Positions 6,652 through 12,204 of a stretch of 12,265 bases of DNA are shown in pieces. Positions within the stretch are counted from its first letter, which is position 1, and the number at the start of each line of letters is the position of its first letter. The stretch comes from JBIYSM02 sp044759095. GTDB taxonomy: Bacteria; Bacillota; Bacilli; Brevibacillales; Brevibacillaceae. The position numbers and the translations under genes are program-made. The stretch covers positions 1 through 12,265 of the forward strand of contig NZ_JBIYSM020000067.1 of assembly GCF_044759095.2 (NCBI RefSeq), given 5' to 3'. Under the pieces are notes generated by a model, which saw only the letters and a list, made by a program, of their open reading frames with translations, did no database searches and had not been told where the DNA came from.

Positions 6652-7251
6652 ATGGCCAAAAACAGTCATTATCCCGCTTATGATGTGTGGGACGAACATC
6701 GGGAATGGGATCCCCACACGCGCCAGATCGTAGGGAAGCGACGCAGTCCGCAGGTGTCCCATCAGTTTTTCAGTCACGGGGAAGCGATGCTGGTACAGGA
6801 ATTGGCCAGCGTGCTCGTCGACGACCATCGGCTGGAGGTGTTAACGTTTATCACGCAGCATGTGGACGAAGCAGTTGCCAGTCCCATCGGGGAATCCCAG
6901 CGGAAAGTAGGTGTCCCAAAGAAAAAGGAGCTGTACCGTCTGGGCCTTCAGGGGGTTAATGAAGTAAGTCAGGACAGGTTTGGAGCCGAATTCCTGGCTT
7001 TGCAAAAGGAGCAGCAGCTGGCTGTGCTGACTGCTTTGGAGAGCGGAACCGTTGCCAATTCCAAGACATGGGGCAGTCTGAAGTCAAAGGATTTTTTCAA
7101 AAGGCTGCTGCATGACGTCGTGAGCGCCTATTACTCTCATCCGTTGGTCTGGTCCGACATTGGCTACGGCGGGCCTGCGTACCCGCGCGGCTACGTACGG
7201 GTGGAAAAAGGTTTGGTTGATCCGTGGGAGGCGAAAGCGGATGGAAAATAA
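6652..7251 (+). CDS. Gluconate 2-dehydrogenase subunit 3-like protein
   Basis: A 199-residue protein of the gluconate 2-dehydrogenase small (gamma) subunit type, partner of membrane-bound FAD dehydrogenases of sugars and sugar acids. Features in line with this family are a helical central region (about 35-165) with FFSHGEAMLVQELASVL and FFKRLLHDVVSAYYSHPLVWSDIGYGGPAYPRGY, the Tyr/Gly/Pro-rich C-terminal segment typical of the subunit. The Tat signal usual in Gram-negative homologues is absent, so the complex may face the cytoplasm. ATG 6652 follows GGGGGTGAT. The 3' end overlaps the GMC gene by 11 bases, which implies coupling. The substrate is not known. Confidence 0.85.
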   Translation: MAKNSHYPAYDVWDEHREWDPHTRQIVGKRRSPQVSHQFFSHGEAMLVQELASVLVDDHRLEVLTFITQHVDEAVASPIGESQRKVGVPKKKELYRLGLQGVNEVSQDRFGAEFLALQKEQQLAVLTALESGTVANSKTWGSLKSKDFFKRLLHDVVSAYYSHPLVWSDIGYGGPAYPRGYVRVEKGLVDPWEAKADGK

Positions 7252-8878
7252 AGACCGCATCACTCATCACACGGATCACTATGACGGGGTTCGCACCAAA
7301 CAGCTGGACAACCGCAAATACGGTGAAGAAGCGGATGTATGCATTGTCGGGGCCGGAGCGGCAGGCGGGGTGCTGGCATACGAATTGGCCAAAGCGGGGC
7401 TGCGTGTTGTCGTAATCGAAGCAGGACCGTTCTGGAACCCGCAGACCGACTTTGCCAGTGATGAACTGGCTACCCAGCGGCTTGCCTGGCAGGAGACGCG
7501 ACTGGTGGACGGCAGCAATCCGCTGCGCCTGGGGCACAACAACTCAGGACGAGGCGTAGGCGGGGGGACCGTTCACTTTACCGGCGTGTTTTTGCGATTT
7601 CATGAGAGTGACTTCATGACGCGCACAGTGGACGGAGTGGGTGAGGACTGGCCGATTCGGTACAGCGACCTGGCGCCCTACTACGACAAGATTGAAAAGG
7701 AAATTGCCGTGTCAGGTCCCCGGCACTTTCCATGGGGAGCTTTCAAAGGACCGTACCCGTATCCGGTACGGGAACCGATCAGCGCGAATGCGCAGCTGTT
7801 CCGGGAGGCCTGCGCGAAGCTAGGCATCGATAGCGTTGTTGCACCGCTGGCCATTTTGTCGGCCCCGTTTGATGGTCGGCCGCCCTGTATCAACCGGGGC
7901 TTTTGCAATCAGGGATGCTTGCCCAACGCCAAGTACAGCGGATTGATTCACCACATTCCCAAAGCGATTGAGGCTGGAGCGGAAGTGCTGTCCGACTGCA
8001 TGGTGACGCAGCTTCTATCGGACGGCACCAGGGTGACTGCCGCGGTGTTTGATCATGACGGTCAGACGTACCAGCAAAAGGCAAGAATCTTCATTCTGGC
8101 AGGATTTGTCGTGGAGACGCCGCGTCTTCTGCTCCACTCCGCCACCTCCCATTTCCCCGACGGGTTGGCCAACTCCAGCGGGTGGGTGGGGAAGGCGATC
8201 ATGCCGCACAGCAGTCAGGACGTGTACGGAATCCTGCCGGAAGAGGTGCGCATCTACAAGGGTACCCCGGTTCTGGCGCTGACCCAGCACTTCTATGAGT
8301 CGGATCGAGAGCGCGGATTTGCCCGCGGCTACACGCTGAACGCCCATGGGGCACGGCCGGTGGCAATGAGCAGCGCGATCGCGACTGAACAGATGGACGG
8401 TACCCTGCTGTGGGGCAAACAGCTTCGGGAGGCGATGCTGGACTACAATTATTACGCCCGCGTCACTCTGGTTGGCGAAGTGCTGCCCCATCCCGACAAC
8501 GCTGTCACCCTTACCGATGAAAAGGATGAGTACGGGATGCCGGTTTCGAAGGTGACGTTCAGCTATCAAGAGAACGATTTGCGCCTGATTGACCACGCGG
8601 TGGAGCAAATGAATCGGATCATCGAAGCGATGGGCGGAAAACCGGAGCACGTCGTGGACGATACCGCCCACCTGATGGGGGGATGCCGCATGGGAAGCAA
8701 TCCGGCGGACTCTGTGGTCAACGAGTTCGGCCAAACCCACGATATCCCCAATCTGTTTATCGCCGGCGCATCCACTTTCGTCACGTCCGGGGGCGCCAAT
8801 CCGACCAATACAGTAATGGCCCTGGCTGCACGAACCGCCGACTATTTGCTTGACGCAATGCAGCGGCGAGACGTATAG
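7241..8878 (+). CDS. GMC-family FAD-dependent oxidoreductase (gluconate/polyol dehydrogenase-type large subunit)
   Basis: Catalytic flavoprotein of about 545 residues. The Rossmann motif VGAGAAGG (36-43) binds FAD. RGVGGGTVHF follows, with His112 aligning to the His that carries covalent FAD in pyranose oxidase (STHW), so covalent flavin is possible. Cys-rich CINRGFCNQGC lies near 219-229. The C-terminal GMC signature HLMGGCRMG supplies His477, and GGANPTNT supplies Asn520, the usual catalytic His/Asn pair. No signal peptide is seen. ATG 7241 was chosen because GGGAGG (7226-7231) precedes it; the frame is open upstream inside the subunit-3 gene. The sugar acid or polyol substrate cannot be read from sequence. 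No terminator is seen after the stop. Confidence 0.92.
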   Translation: MENKDRITHHTDHYDGVRTKQLDNRKYGEEADVCIVGAGAAGGVLAYELAKAGLRVVVIEAGPFWNPQTDFASDELATQRLAWQETRLVDGSNPLRLGHNNSGRGVGGGTVHFTGVFLRFHESDFMTRTVDGVGEDWPIRYSDLAPYYDKIEKEIAVSGPRHFPWGAFKGPYPYPVREPISANAQLFREACAKLGIDSVVAPLAILSAPFDGRPPCINRGFCNQGCLPNAKYSGLIHHIPKAIEAGAEVLSDCMVTQLLSDGTRVTAAVFDHDGQTYQQKARIFILAGFVVETPRLLLHSATSHFPDGLANSSGWVGKAIMPHSSQDVYGILPEEVRIYKGTPVLALTQHFYESDRERGFARGYTLNAHGARPVAMSSAIATEQMDGTLLWGKQLREAMLDYNYYARVTLVGEVLPHPDNAVTLTDEKDEYGMPVSKVTFSYQENDLRLIDHAVEQMNRIIEAMGGKPEHVVDDTAHLMGGCRMGSNPADSVVNEFGQTHDIPNLFIAGASTFVTSGGANPTNTVMALAARTADYLLDAMQRRDV

Positions 8879-8926
8879 GCTCGTTCACGGAACTGTCGAG
8901 GATCCATCTTTCCCACCTGAAGCCGG

Positions 8927-8938
8927 GTATAGTATACT
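8927..8938 (+). promoter_or_regulatory. Candidate -10 and overlapping operator of the arsR-type gene
   Basis: GTATAGTATAC (8927-8937) is an inverted repeat, GTATA and TATAC around one base. It contains -10-like hexamers TATAGT (8928-8933) and TATACT (8933-8938), 35-45 bases before the ATG. ArsR-type repressors commonly bind palindromes over their own promoter, so autoregulation is plausible. No clear -35 was found. Confidence 0.4.
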
Positions 8939-8972
8939 GAAAGTCAGAGATGTAAGGCAAAGGTGGGTTCTT

Positions 8973-9308
8973 ATGGAAGCAGATCTGATGCAGGTGCTGT
9001 ATTTGGCTGAGATCTACAAGCTGCTTGGCGATAAGACGCGCTTGACGATTATGGCCCTTCTGCAGGTACGGTCACTCTGCGTGCGGGATCTCGTTGATAT
9101 CCTGCAAGCCTCGCAACCATCTGTCTCTCAGCATCTGGCCAAACTAAAAACACACGGCTTGGTAAAGGAAAGCCGAAAAGGCCCCTGGGTGTTTTACTCA
9201 ATCAACACCGACTGTTCCCCTGCTGTCAAGCGGATATTGGAACACTTGCCGGATATGTCGCCGATCGTAAAGGAAAAAGGAATCATCGAAGCAAATGCAC
9301 TCGGCTAA
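8973..9308 (+). CDS. ArsR/SmtB-family winged-helix repressor with a partial metal motif
   Basis: A 111-residue DNA-binding protein. LAEIYKLLGDKTRLTIMALL (11-30) begins the winged-helix domain, and SQPSVSQHLAKLKTHGLV (47-64) is the recognition helix, followed by the wing with GPWVFYS. In arsenic-sensing relatives the third helix reads ELCVCDL; here it is SLCVRDL, keeping Cys36 but with Arg38 in place of the second Cys. Another Cys lies at 81. The ligand may thus be redox or something other than a metal. ATG 8973 has AAGGTGG six bases upstream; the frame extends back into the GMC gene but without a ribosome binding site. It ends at the terminator shared with the converging glutaredoxin gene. 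Confidence 0.9.
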   Translation: MEADLMQVLYLAEIYKLLGDKTRLTIMALLQVRSLCVRDLVDILQASQPSVSQHLAKLKTHGLVKESRKGPWVFYSINTDCSPAVKRILEHLPDMSPIVKEKGIIEANALG

Positions 9309-9313
9309 ATGTG

Positions 9314-9350
9314 AAAGCGTTGGATCTAGGACAGATCCAACGCTTTTTTT
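9314..9350 (+). terminator. Intrinsic terminator of the arsR-type gene, overlapping the glutaredoxin 3' end
   Basis: Fourteen perfect pairs (9314-9327 with 9333-9346), loop AGGAC, then a T-run to 9350. On the minus strand the following bases are TTTCACATT, a poor U-tract, so it mainly acts on plus-strand transcripts. The right arm is coding sequence for the last residues of the glutaredoxin-like protein, whose stop is at 9328-9326. Confidence 0.93.
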
Positions 9351-9577
9351 AGTTCTTCCTTGTCAAAACCGTGGATGATGACTCGTTCGCCATTGTCCTT
9401 TTCAATCAGCGTGACCGGGGTCATGCTGGCACCGAGGTTGACTGCTTCGTTGAAATACGCATCACTTTTGCGGATGTCGCGGTCTTCAAAGGAGACACCC
9501 TGCTGAGTCAGCCACATTTTTTCTTCCTGACAGGGTCCGCACGTAGGTTGTGTATACACAATCACCGTATGAGCCAC
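9326..9577 (-). CDS. Glutaredoxin/NrdH-type thiol-disulfide protein
   Basis: An 83-residue thioredoxin-fold protein. The strand VIVYTQPTCGPC holds the redox pair Cys13-Cys16 in a CGPC motif, and Thr53-Pro54 is the cis-proline loop (MTPVTLI). The later HGFDKEELKKAL is the usual glutathione/NrdH-like C-terminal helix. Length is typical of bacterial glutaredoxins. The start is GTG 9577, with GAGGAG (9593-9588) 10 bases upstream; the longer TTG 9595 start would overlap that site. Partner and substrate are unknown. Its last codons are embedded in the terminator of the converging regulator gene. Confidence 0.88.
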   Translation of the reverse strand: MAHTVIVYTQPTCGPCQEEKMWLTQQGVSFEDRDIRKSDAYFNEAVNLGASMTPVTLIEKDNGERVIIHGFDKEELKKALDLS

Positions 9578-9591
9578 GTTCTTTTCACTCC

Positions 9592-9648
9592 TCAATCTGT
9601 AATGGAGAGATACTTATTTCGTGACGCGCAGGCAAACTCCTGCCGCAT
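9592..9648 (-). CDS. Possible 18-residue leader peptide before the glutaredoxin gene
   Basis: A short frame starts at ATG 9648 and ends at TGA 9594-9592, whose bases run into the glutaredoxin ribosome binding site. AAGGAGG (9658-9652) precedes it but only three bases away, shorter than usual. It encodes MRQEFACASRNKYLSITD. A short inverted repeat (GCAGG 9628-9632, CCTGC 9639-9643) lies inside it. It may be a coupling leader or chance. Confidence 0.25.
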   Translation of the reverse strand: MRQEFACASRNKYLSITD

Positions 9649-9682
9649 CTGCCTCCTTATCGTGCCCGAAAGTGTAATGGGA

Positions 9683-9704
9683 CAATCATTAAACGATTGT
9701 TTAA
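9683..9704. repeat. Overlapping inverted repeats upstream of the glutaredoxin gene
   Basis: TTAAAC (9689-9694) and GTTTAA (9699-9704) form a palindrome with a 4-base spacer, and CAATC (9683-9687) with GATTG (9695-9699) forms a second, overlapping one. This is the size and shape of a repressor operator, but no regulator is known and no good promoter was seen beside it. Confidence 0.35.
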
Positions 9705-9789
9705 CGTTCATTTTGGCTAGAAAATCATTTGGTTTCCCGGAAATATGTGAGGAAGAAATAGGAAGGATACACCCCTAACAGTCGGCGCA

Positions 9790-9796
9790 CATTATA
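9790..9796 (+). promoter_or_regulatory. Candidate forespore (sigma-G type) -10 element of the spore protein gene
   Basis: CATTATA fits the sigma-G/F -10 consensus CATWHTA exactly and lies about 20 bases before the ribosome binding site. The only -35-like sequence, GGATA at 9765-9769, is two to three bases too far and has a mismatch, so support rests on the -10 and on the gene's identity. Confidence 0.5.
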
Positions 9797-9826
9797 TTCA
9801 GTGACGTCGAGGAGGTGAATCTGACA

Positions 9827-9997
9827 ATGCCGAAACAAAACAAACCAGCGATGACCCCGGCAGCAAACGCTGCAGCAGCTGCACAAGCTCAAAACACCGC
9901 AACTGAATTTGCGAGTGAAACCAACGCAGCGGAAGTTCGTCGTCAAAACCAACAATCCGCTGCAAAAGCGGGTCAACGTATGACTCCAACCGAGTAA
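9827..9997 (+). CDS. Gamma-type small acid-soluble spore protein
   Basis: A 56-residue, Ala/Gln/Asn-rich protein stored in the spore core and broken down at germination. TEFASET at 26-32 is the cleavage site of the germination protease GPR, and ETNAAEVRRQNQQSA follows as in gamma-type proteins. Bacillus subtilis SspE carries this unit twice; here there is one. ATG 9827 has GAGGAGG (9809-9815) 11 bases upstream, and it is preferred to GTG 9815, which overlaps that site. It is a single-gene unit between a forespore-like promoter and its own terminator, as usual for this class. Confidence 0.93.
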   Translation: MPKQNKPAMTPAANAAAAAQAQNTATEFASETNAAEVRRQNQQSAAKAGQRMTPTE

Positions 9998-10015
9998 GAG
10001 TTCCTTCTCGTGCTG

Positions 10016-10040
10016 ACCTCCACCCTTGGTGGAGGTTTTT
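10016..10040 (+). terminator. Intrinsic terminator of the spore protein gene
   Basis: ACCTCCACC (10016-10024) pairs perfectly with GGTGGAGGT (10028-10036) around CTT, followed by a T-run to 10040. It lies 19 bases after the stop. Confidence 0.93.
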
Positions 10041-10168
10041 CGCCGTATCATGCCCTGAAAGGCACGTGTAGGCCGAACGGGTAATTTTCCTTTGCACCTT
10101 GTCAAGAATGGGAACGGGTGGTACGGTGGCAACAGGTACCCATACAGGTTGCGAAGGAGAACGTATAC

Positions 10169-10558
10169 ATGATCGTAGGTCTTGGCATCGATATCGTGGA
10201 AATTGAACGCATCGATTCTCTTCTTAAGCGACAGAAGGGATTGGTTGACCGATTGCTTACGGAACGGGAGAAGGCATTGTTCTCGGGTAAATCAAATGGC
10301 AGAAAAGCAGAATGGATTGCCGGCCGCTTTGCTGCCAAGGAAGCGGCAGCAAAGGCATTGGGGACAGGTATCGGTGCCCGGCTCAGTTTCCAGGATATTG
10401 AGATTCTGTCAACGGAGGCTGGAAAGCCTGAGCTGAGGATTGCGCCCGACGCATTGGCAGGCATTTTTCCGAAGCAAAGCCCAGGCCTTCGCTTCCATAT
10501 CAGCATCTCACATTCGCAAGCGTACGCCGTTGCACAGGTCATCGTGGAAGAAGCGTAA
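10169..10558 (+). CDS. acpS: Holo-acyl-carrier-protein synthase AcpS
   Basis: Transfers 4'-phosphopantetheine from CoA to the serine of acyl carrier protein, which activates fatty acid synthesis. 129 residues, close to the 121 of Bacillus subtilis. The two Mg-binding residues are in place: Asp8 in GLGIDIVEI and Glu58 in GRFAAKEAAAKALG. HISISHS near residue 112 closes the fold. ATG 10169 follows AAGGAGA (10154-10160); the upstream extension to 10118 has no ribosome binding site. A weak TTGTCA at 10099-10104 with TACGGT 17 bases later could be its promoter. The order acpS then ydcC-like gene matches Bacillus subtilis. Confidence 0.95.
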   Translation: MIVGLGIDIVEIERIDSLLKRQKGLVDRLLTEREKALFSGKSNGRKAEWIAGRFAAKEAAAKALGTGIGARLSFQDIEILSTEAGKPELRIAPDALAGIFPKQSPGLRFHISISHSQAYAVAQVIVEEA

Positions 10559-10565
10559 CTTGTCT

Positions 10566-10594
10566 GCATATTGGGACGAGGATGGACATAGATA
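10566..10594 (+). promoter_or_regulatory. Candidate sigma-E promoter of the ydcC-like gene
   Basis: GCATATT (10566-10572) matches the sigma-E -35 consensus KMATATT exactly, and after 14 bases CATAGATA (10587-10594) keeps the CATA core and matches CATACAMT at 5 of 8. Mother-cell expression would suit a YdcC-type sporulation lipoprotein. Transcription would start near 10601 and leave a leader of about 200 bases. Confidence 0.45.
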
Positions 10595-10672
10595 TATATC
10601 GCGTAGATTAGGAGGGACCACCGAGTCGAGGTAAGGGTGGTCCGCAGCCAATCAAGCGATATCGCGTCCCAA
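10571..10672. ncRNA. 102-base strongly self-complementary element between acpS and the ydcC-like gene (structured RNA or MITE-like)
   Basis: The two ends TTGGGACG and CGTCCCAA pair (10571-10578 with 10665-10672). Inside, 10596-10602 pairs with 10656-10662 (7), 10606-10609 with 10650-10653 (4), 10611-10612 with 10648-10649 (2), and GGACCACC 10615-10622 with GGTGGTCC 10636-10643 (8). The 13-base loop is 10623-10635. That makes about 30 pairs in one long bulged hairpin, with a 17-base asymmetric loop at 10579-10595. No U-run follows and no Rfam family was recognised. A small inverted-repeat element is the other reading; no target duplication is evident. Confidence 0.45.
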
Positions 10673-10763
10673 ACCAACAGCATATGACGAATCCTGACAG
10701 CGGCGTGGTTGCCAATGGCGTGCGGGCTGACATTTTTCCCGGGAAATAGACAGGTAGGCCCTT

Positions 10764-10786
10764 CTTTGTCGAAAAAGTAGACAAGG
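10764..10786 (+). promoter_or_regulatory. Small hairpin touching the ydcC-like ribosome binding site
   Basis: CTTTGTC (10764-10770) can pair with GACAAGG (10780-10786), seven pairs including one T-G, around a 9-base A-rich loop. The right arm takes up part of AAGGAGG (10783-10789), so folding would hinder translation. The stem is short and may be incidental. Confidence 0.35.
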
Positions 10787-10799
10787 AGGAGTTGATTCA

Positions 10800-11834
10800 A
10801 TGAAACGGGGAGCATTACCACTGGCATTATTGTTGGTCTTCACCCTGCTTTTGGGCGGCTGCTTCGGCCAAAAAACGCCGGAGGACGTAGTGGGCGATTT
10901 GAGCAGCACACTGGATAAAATGGCAGGCTACAAATCCACGGCCGTGTTGACCATGGAGACCGGCTCCACCCCGCAGGAGTACGACATTCAGGTATGGTAC
11001 GAGAAGCCTACCAATTATCGTGTCGCCCTGACATCAAAACAGCGTGGTATTACACAGATCATTTTGCGCAACGACGAGGGAGTGTTTGTTCTCACACCAC
11101 ATTTGAACAAGAGCTTCCGCTTCCAAAGCGGTTGGCCGGAAAACAATGGACCGCTTTACCTCTACGAGACGCTCGCCAAGAGCATTATTGAGGACACGGA
11201 ACGCCAGATGCAAATGGATGACAAGCAATACGTTTTCGAAGTAAAAGCCAATTACAGCGGAAACCGCTCTCTGACAAAACAAAAAATTTGGATGACGGAA
11301 GATTTCAAACCGACTCGGGCGGAAATCATGGATTCCAGTCTGAACACGCTGGTCAAAATTAACTTCACCGATTTCGTGTTCAATCCTCCGTTTGACAAGG
11401 ATGCCTTCGACAAGGATCGGAACATGACCACCAGCTCTTTGCCGGTCATTCCGACAATGGGGCAGGTTAACGGCGCTGTCAAACCGCCTTCCAGCCAGTT
11501 TGGCGTTATTGAGCCGACTTATCTTCCGGAAGGCGTGAAACAGGTCGGAATCGAGCCGGTCAAGCGCAACGGAGAACAAGTCGTGGTGCTGCAGTACAAA
11601 GGAGCGTACAACTACCGACTGCTTGAATCTCGTCCAACTGCTGCATCCGTCTCGTATGAGCAGGGTATGCCTCTGGATTTGGGCTTCACGATCGGGGTTC
11701 TGACGCAAAATGCGGATAATCAGCGCACGCTCACCTGGGAGTTGGACGGTGTCGAGTTTACCCTGATCGGCGATTTGCCGGAAGAGGAACTGGTCGAAGT
11801 GGCGAAGTCCACCTACGGCGTCGGTGGCAAATAA
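10800..11834 (+). CDS. ydcC: YdcC-like sporulation lipoprotein (LolA-type fold)
   Basis: A 344-residue membrane-attached lipoprotein, close to the 354 of Bacillus subtilis YdcC, a sporulation-associated protein of unclear biochemical role. The signal peptide ends with the lipobox LGGC, Cys21. Residues about 30-215 look like the LolA-type lipid-binding beta-sheet domain (YDIQVWYEKPTNYRV, KIWMTEDFKPTRAEI). The C-terminal part after PTYLPEGV (about 240 on) resembles the DUF4367-type domain that follows LolA-like domains in these proteins. ATG 10800 has AAGGAGG at 10783-10789. In Bacillus subtilis alr comes next; here an IS follows within about 200 bases of the stop. The symbol is used by similarity and synteny. 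Confidence 0.85.
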   Translation: MKRGALPLALLLVFTLLLGGCFGQKTPEDVVGDLSSTLDKMAGYKSTAVLTMETGSTPQEYDIQVWYEKPTNYRVALTSKQRGITQIILRNDEGVFVLTPHLNKSFRFQSGWPENNGPLYLYETLAKSIIEDTERQMQMDDKQYVFEVKANYSGNRSLTKQKIWMTEDFKPTRAEIMDSSLNTLVKINFTDFVFNPPFDKDAFDKDRNMTTSSLPVIPTMGQVNGAVKPPSSQFGVIEPTYLPEGVKQVGIEPVKRNGEQVVVLQYKGAYNYRLLESRPTAASVSYEQGMPLDLGFTIGVLTQNADNQRTLTWELDGVEFTLIGDLPEEELVEVAKSTYGVGGK

Positions 11835-11847
11835 GCAAGGCAACAGC

Positions 11848-11869
11848 GGACGGCTTCGGCCGTCCTTTT
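11848..11869 (+). terminator. Intrinsic terminator of the ydcC-like gene
   Basis: GGACGGC (11848-11854) pairs perfectly with GCCGTCC (11859-11865) around a TTCG tetraloop closed by C-G, an unusually stable loop, followed by TTTT. Confidence 0.93.
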
Positions 11870-12035
11870 CCATCGTGTAGGAAAGTTTACGTTTGCTACA
11901 GTGTTAACGCATCAGTGTCTTACACTTTCCGGAACGCATAAAAAGCTTCCTCTAAGGACATCCCATACAGCCGCTAGAAAAGTGTTCGGGGGCCCCGCCC
12001 GGCGAAGAAAGGGACCCCACTCGGCACAGCGATAG
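11870..12035. other. Non-coding stretch between the ydcC-like terminator and the right IS
   Basis: No open frame with a ribosome binding site is seen. It holds a loose inverted repeat GGAAAGT (11880-11886) with ACTTTCC (11924-11930), and a G/C block with the palindrome CGGGG-G-CCCCG (11987-11997) followed by GGGACCCC at 12011-12018. Together with 12040-12204, which is IS leader, it makes a gene-free gap of about 370 bases. The part up to 12035 would be the original downstream region of the ydcC-like gene. Confidence 0.5.
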
Positions 12036-12039
12036 CTAG

Positions 12040-12057
12040 TTTCCCCTGAAAAATTCC
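12040..12057 (+). repeat. IS left terminal inverted repeat (IRL), abutting CTAG 12036-12039
   Basis: It matches the inverted 124-141 sequence at 14 of 18 positions, with CCTGAAAAA conserved. Differences between left and right terminal repeats of one IS are usual. Confidence 0.65.
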
Positions 12058-12075
12058 TGGGGTAAGTCAAAAACA

Positions 12076-12149
12076 AAAGGAATTCAGCTCTCTAAATGGA
12101 AGTAGTGTTGTCGAGGCAATACATCCAAAAAGAGGGACTGAATTCCTTT
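12076..12149 (+). repeat. Long hairpin in the IS leader
   Basis: AAAGGAATTCAG (12076-12087) pairs perfectly with 12138-12149. Further pairs follow inward: 12089-12093 with 12133-12137, 12097-12100 with 12124-12127, and 12105-12110 with 12117-12122, around the loop TCGAGG. About 27 pairs make one bulged stem between the IS end and the transposase start. It may block read-through into the transposase or serve as a binding site. Confidence 0.7.
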
Positions 12150-12171
12150 CTTCTTAAAGAAATTCAACAGT

Positions 12172-12200
12172 GCTCCTCGAAAATCCTTTTTGAGGTGAGC
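12172..12200 (+). promoter_or_regulatory. Hairpin covering the transposase ribosome binding site
   Basis: GCT (12172-12174) pairs with AGC (12198-12200) and CCTC (12175-12178) with GAGG (12192-12195), with TG bulged. AAAA (12180-12183) can pair with TTTT (12187-12190) above. The 3' arm is the ribosome binding site GAGGTGAG itself, so folding would repress transposase translation. Confidence 0.55.
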
Positions 12201-12204
12201 GATT

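Noticed and set aside
8015..8740. Minus-strand frame of 241 codons inside the GMC gene
   Set aside because: Shadow of a clear enzyme frame whose catalytic motifs fall in the same region.
10634..10647. T-box-like AGGGTGG sequence in the acpS-ydcC spacer
   Set aside because: The conserved ACCGCG continuation is altered, no terminator follows, and the downstream gene is not amino-acid related.
10735..10746. Perfect palindrome TTTCCCGGGAAA before the ydcC-like gene
   Set aside because: Self-complementary with no room for a loop and no regulator known for it; kept only as a note.
11987..12018. G/C-rich palindromes that could be a terminator or an rRNA fragment
   Set aside because: No U-run and no rRNA-like sequence recognised; left as unexplained spacer.
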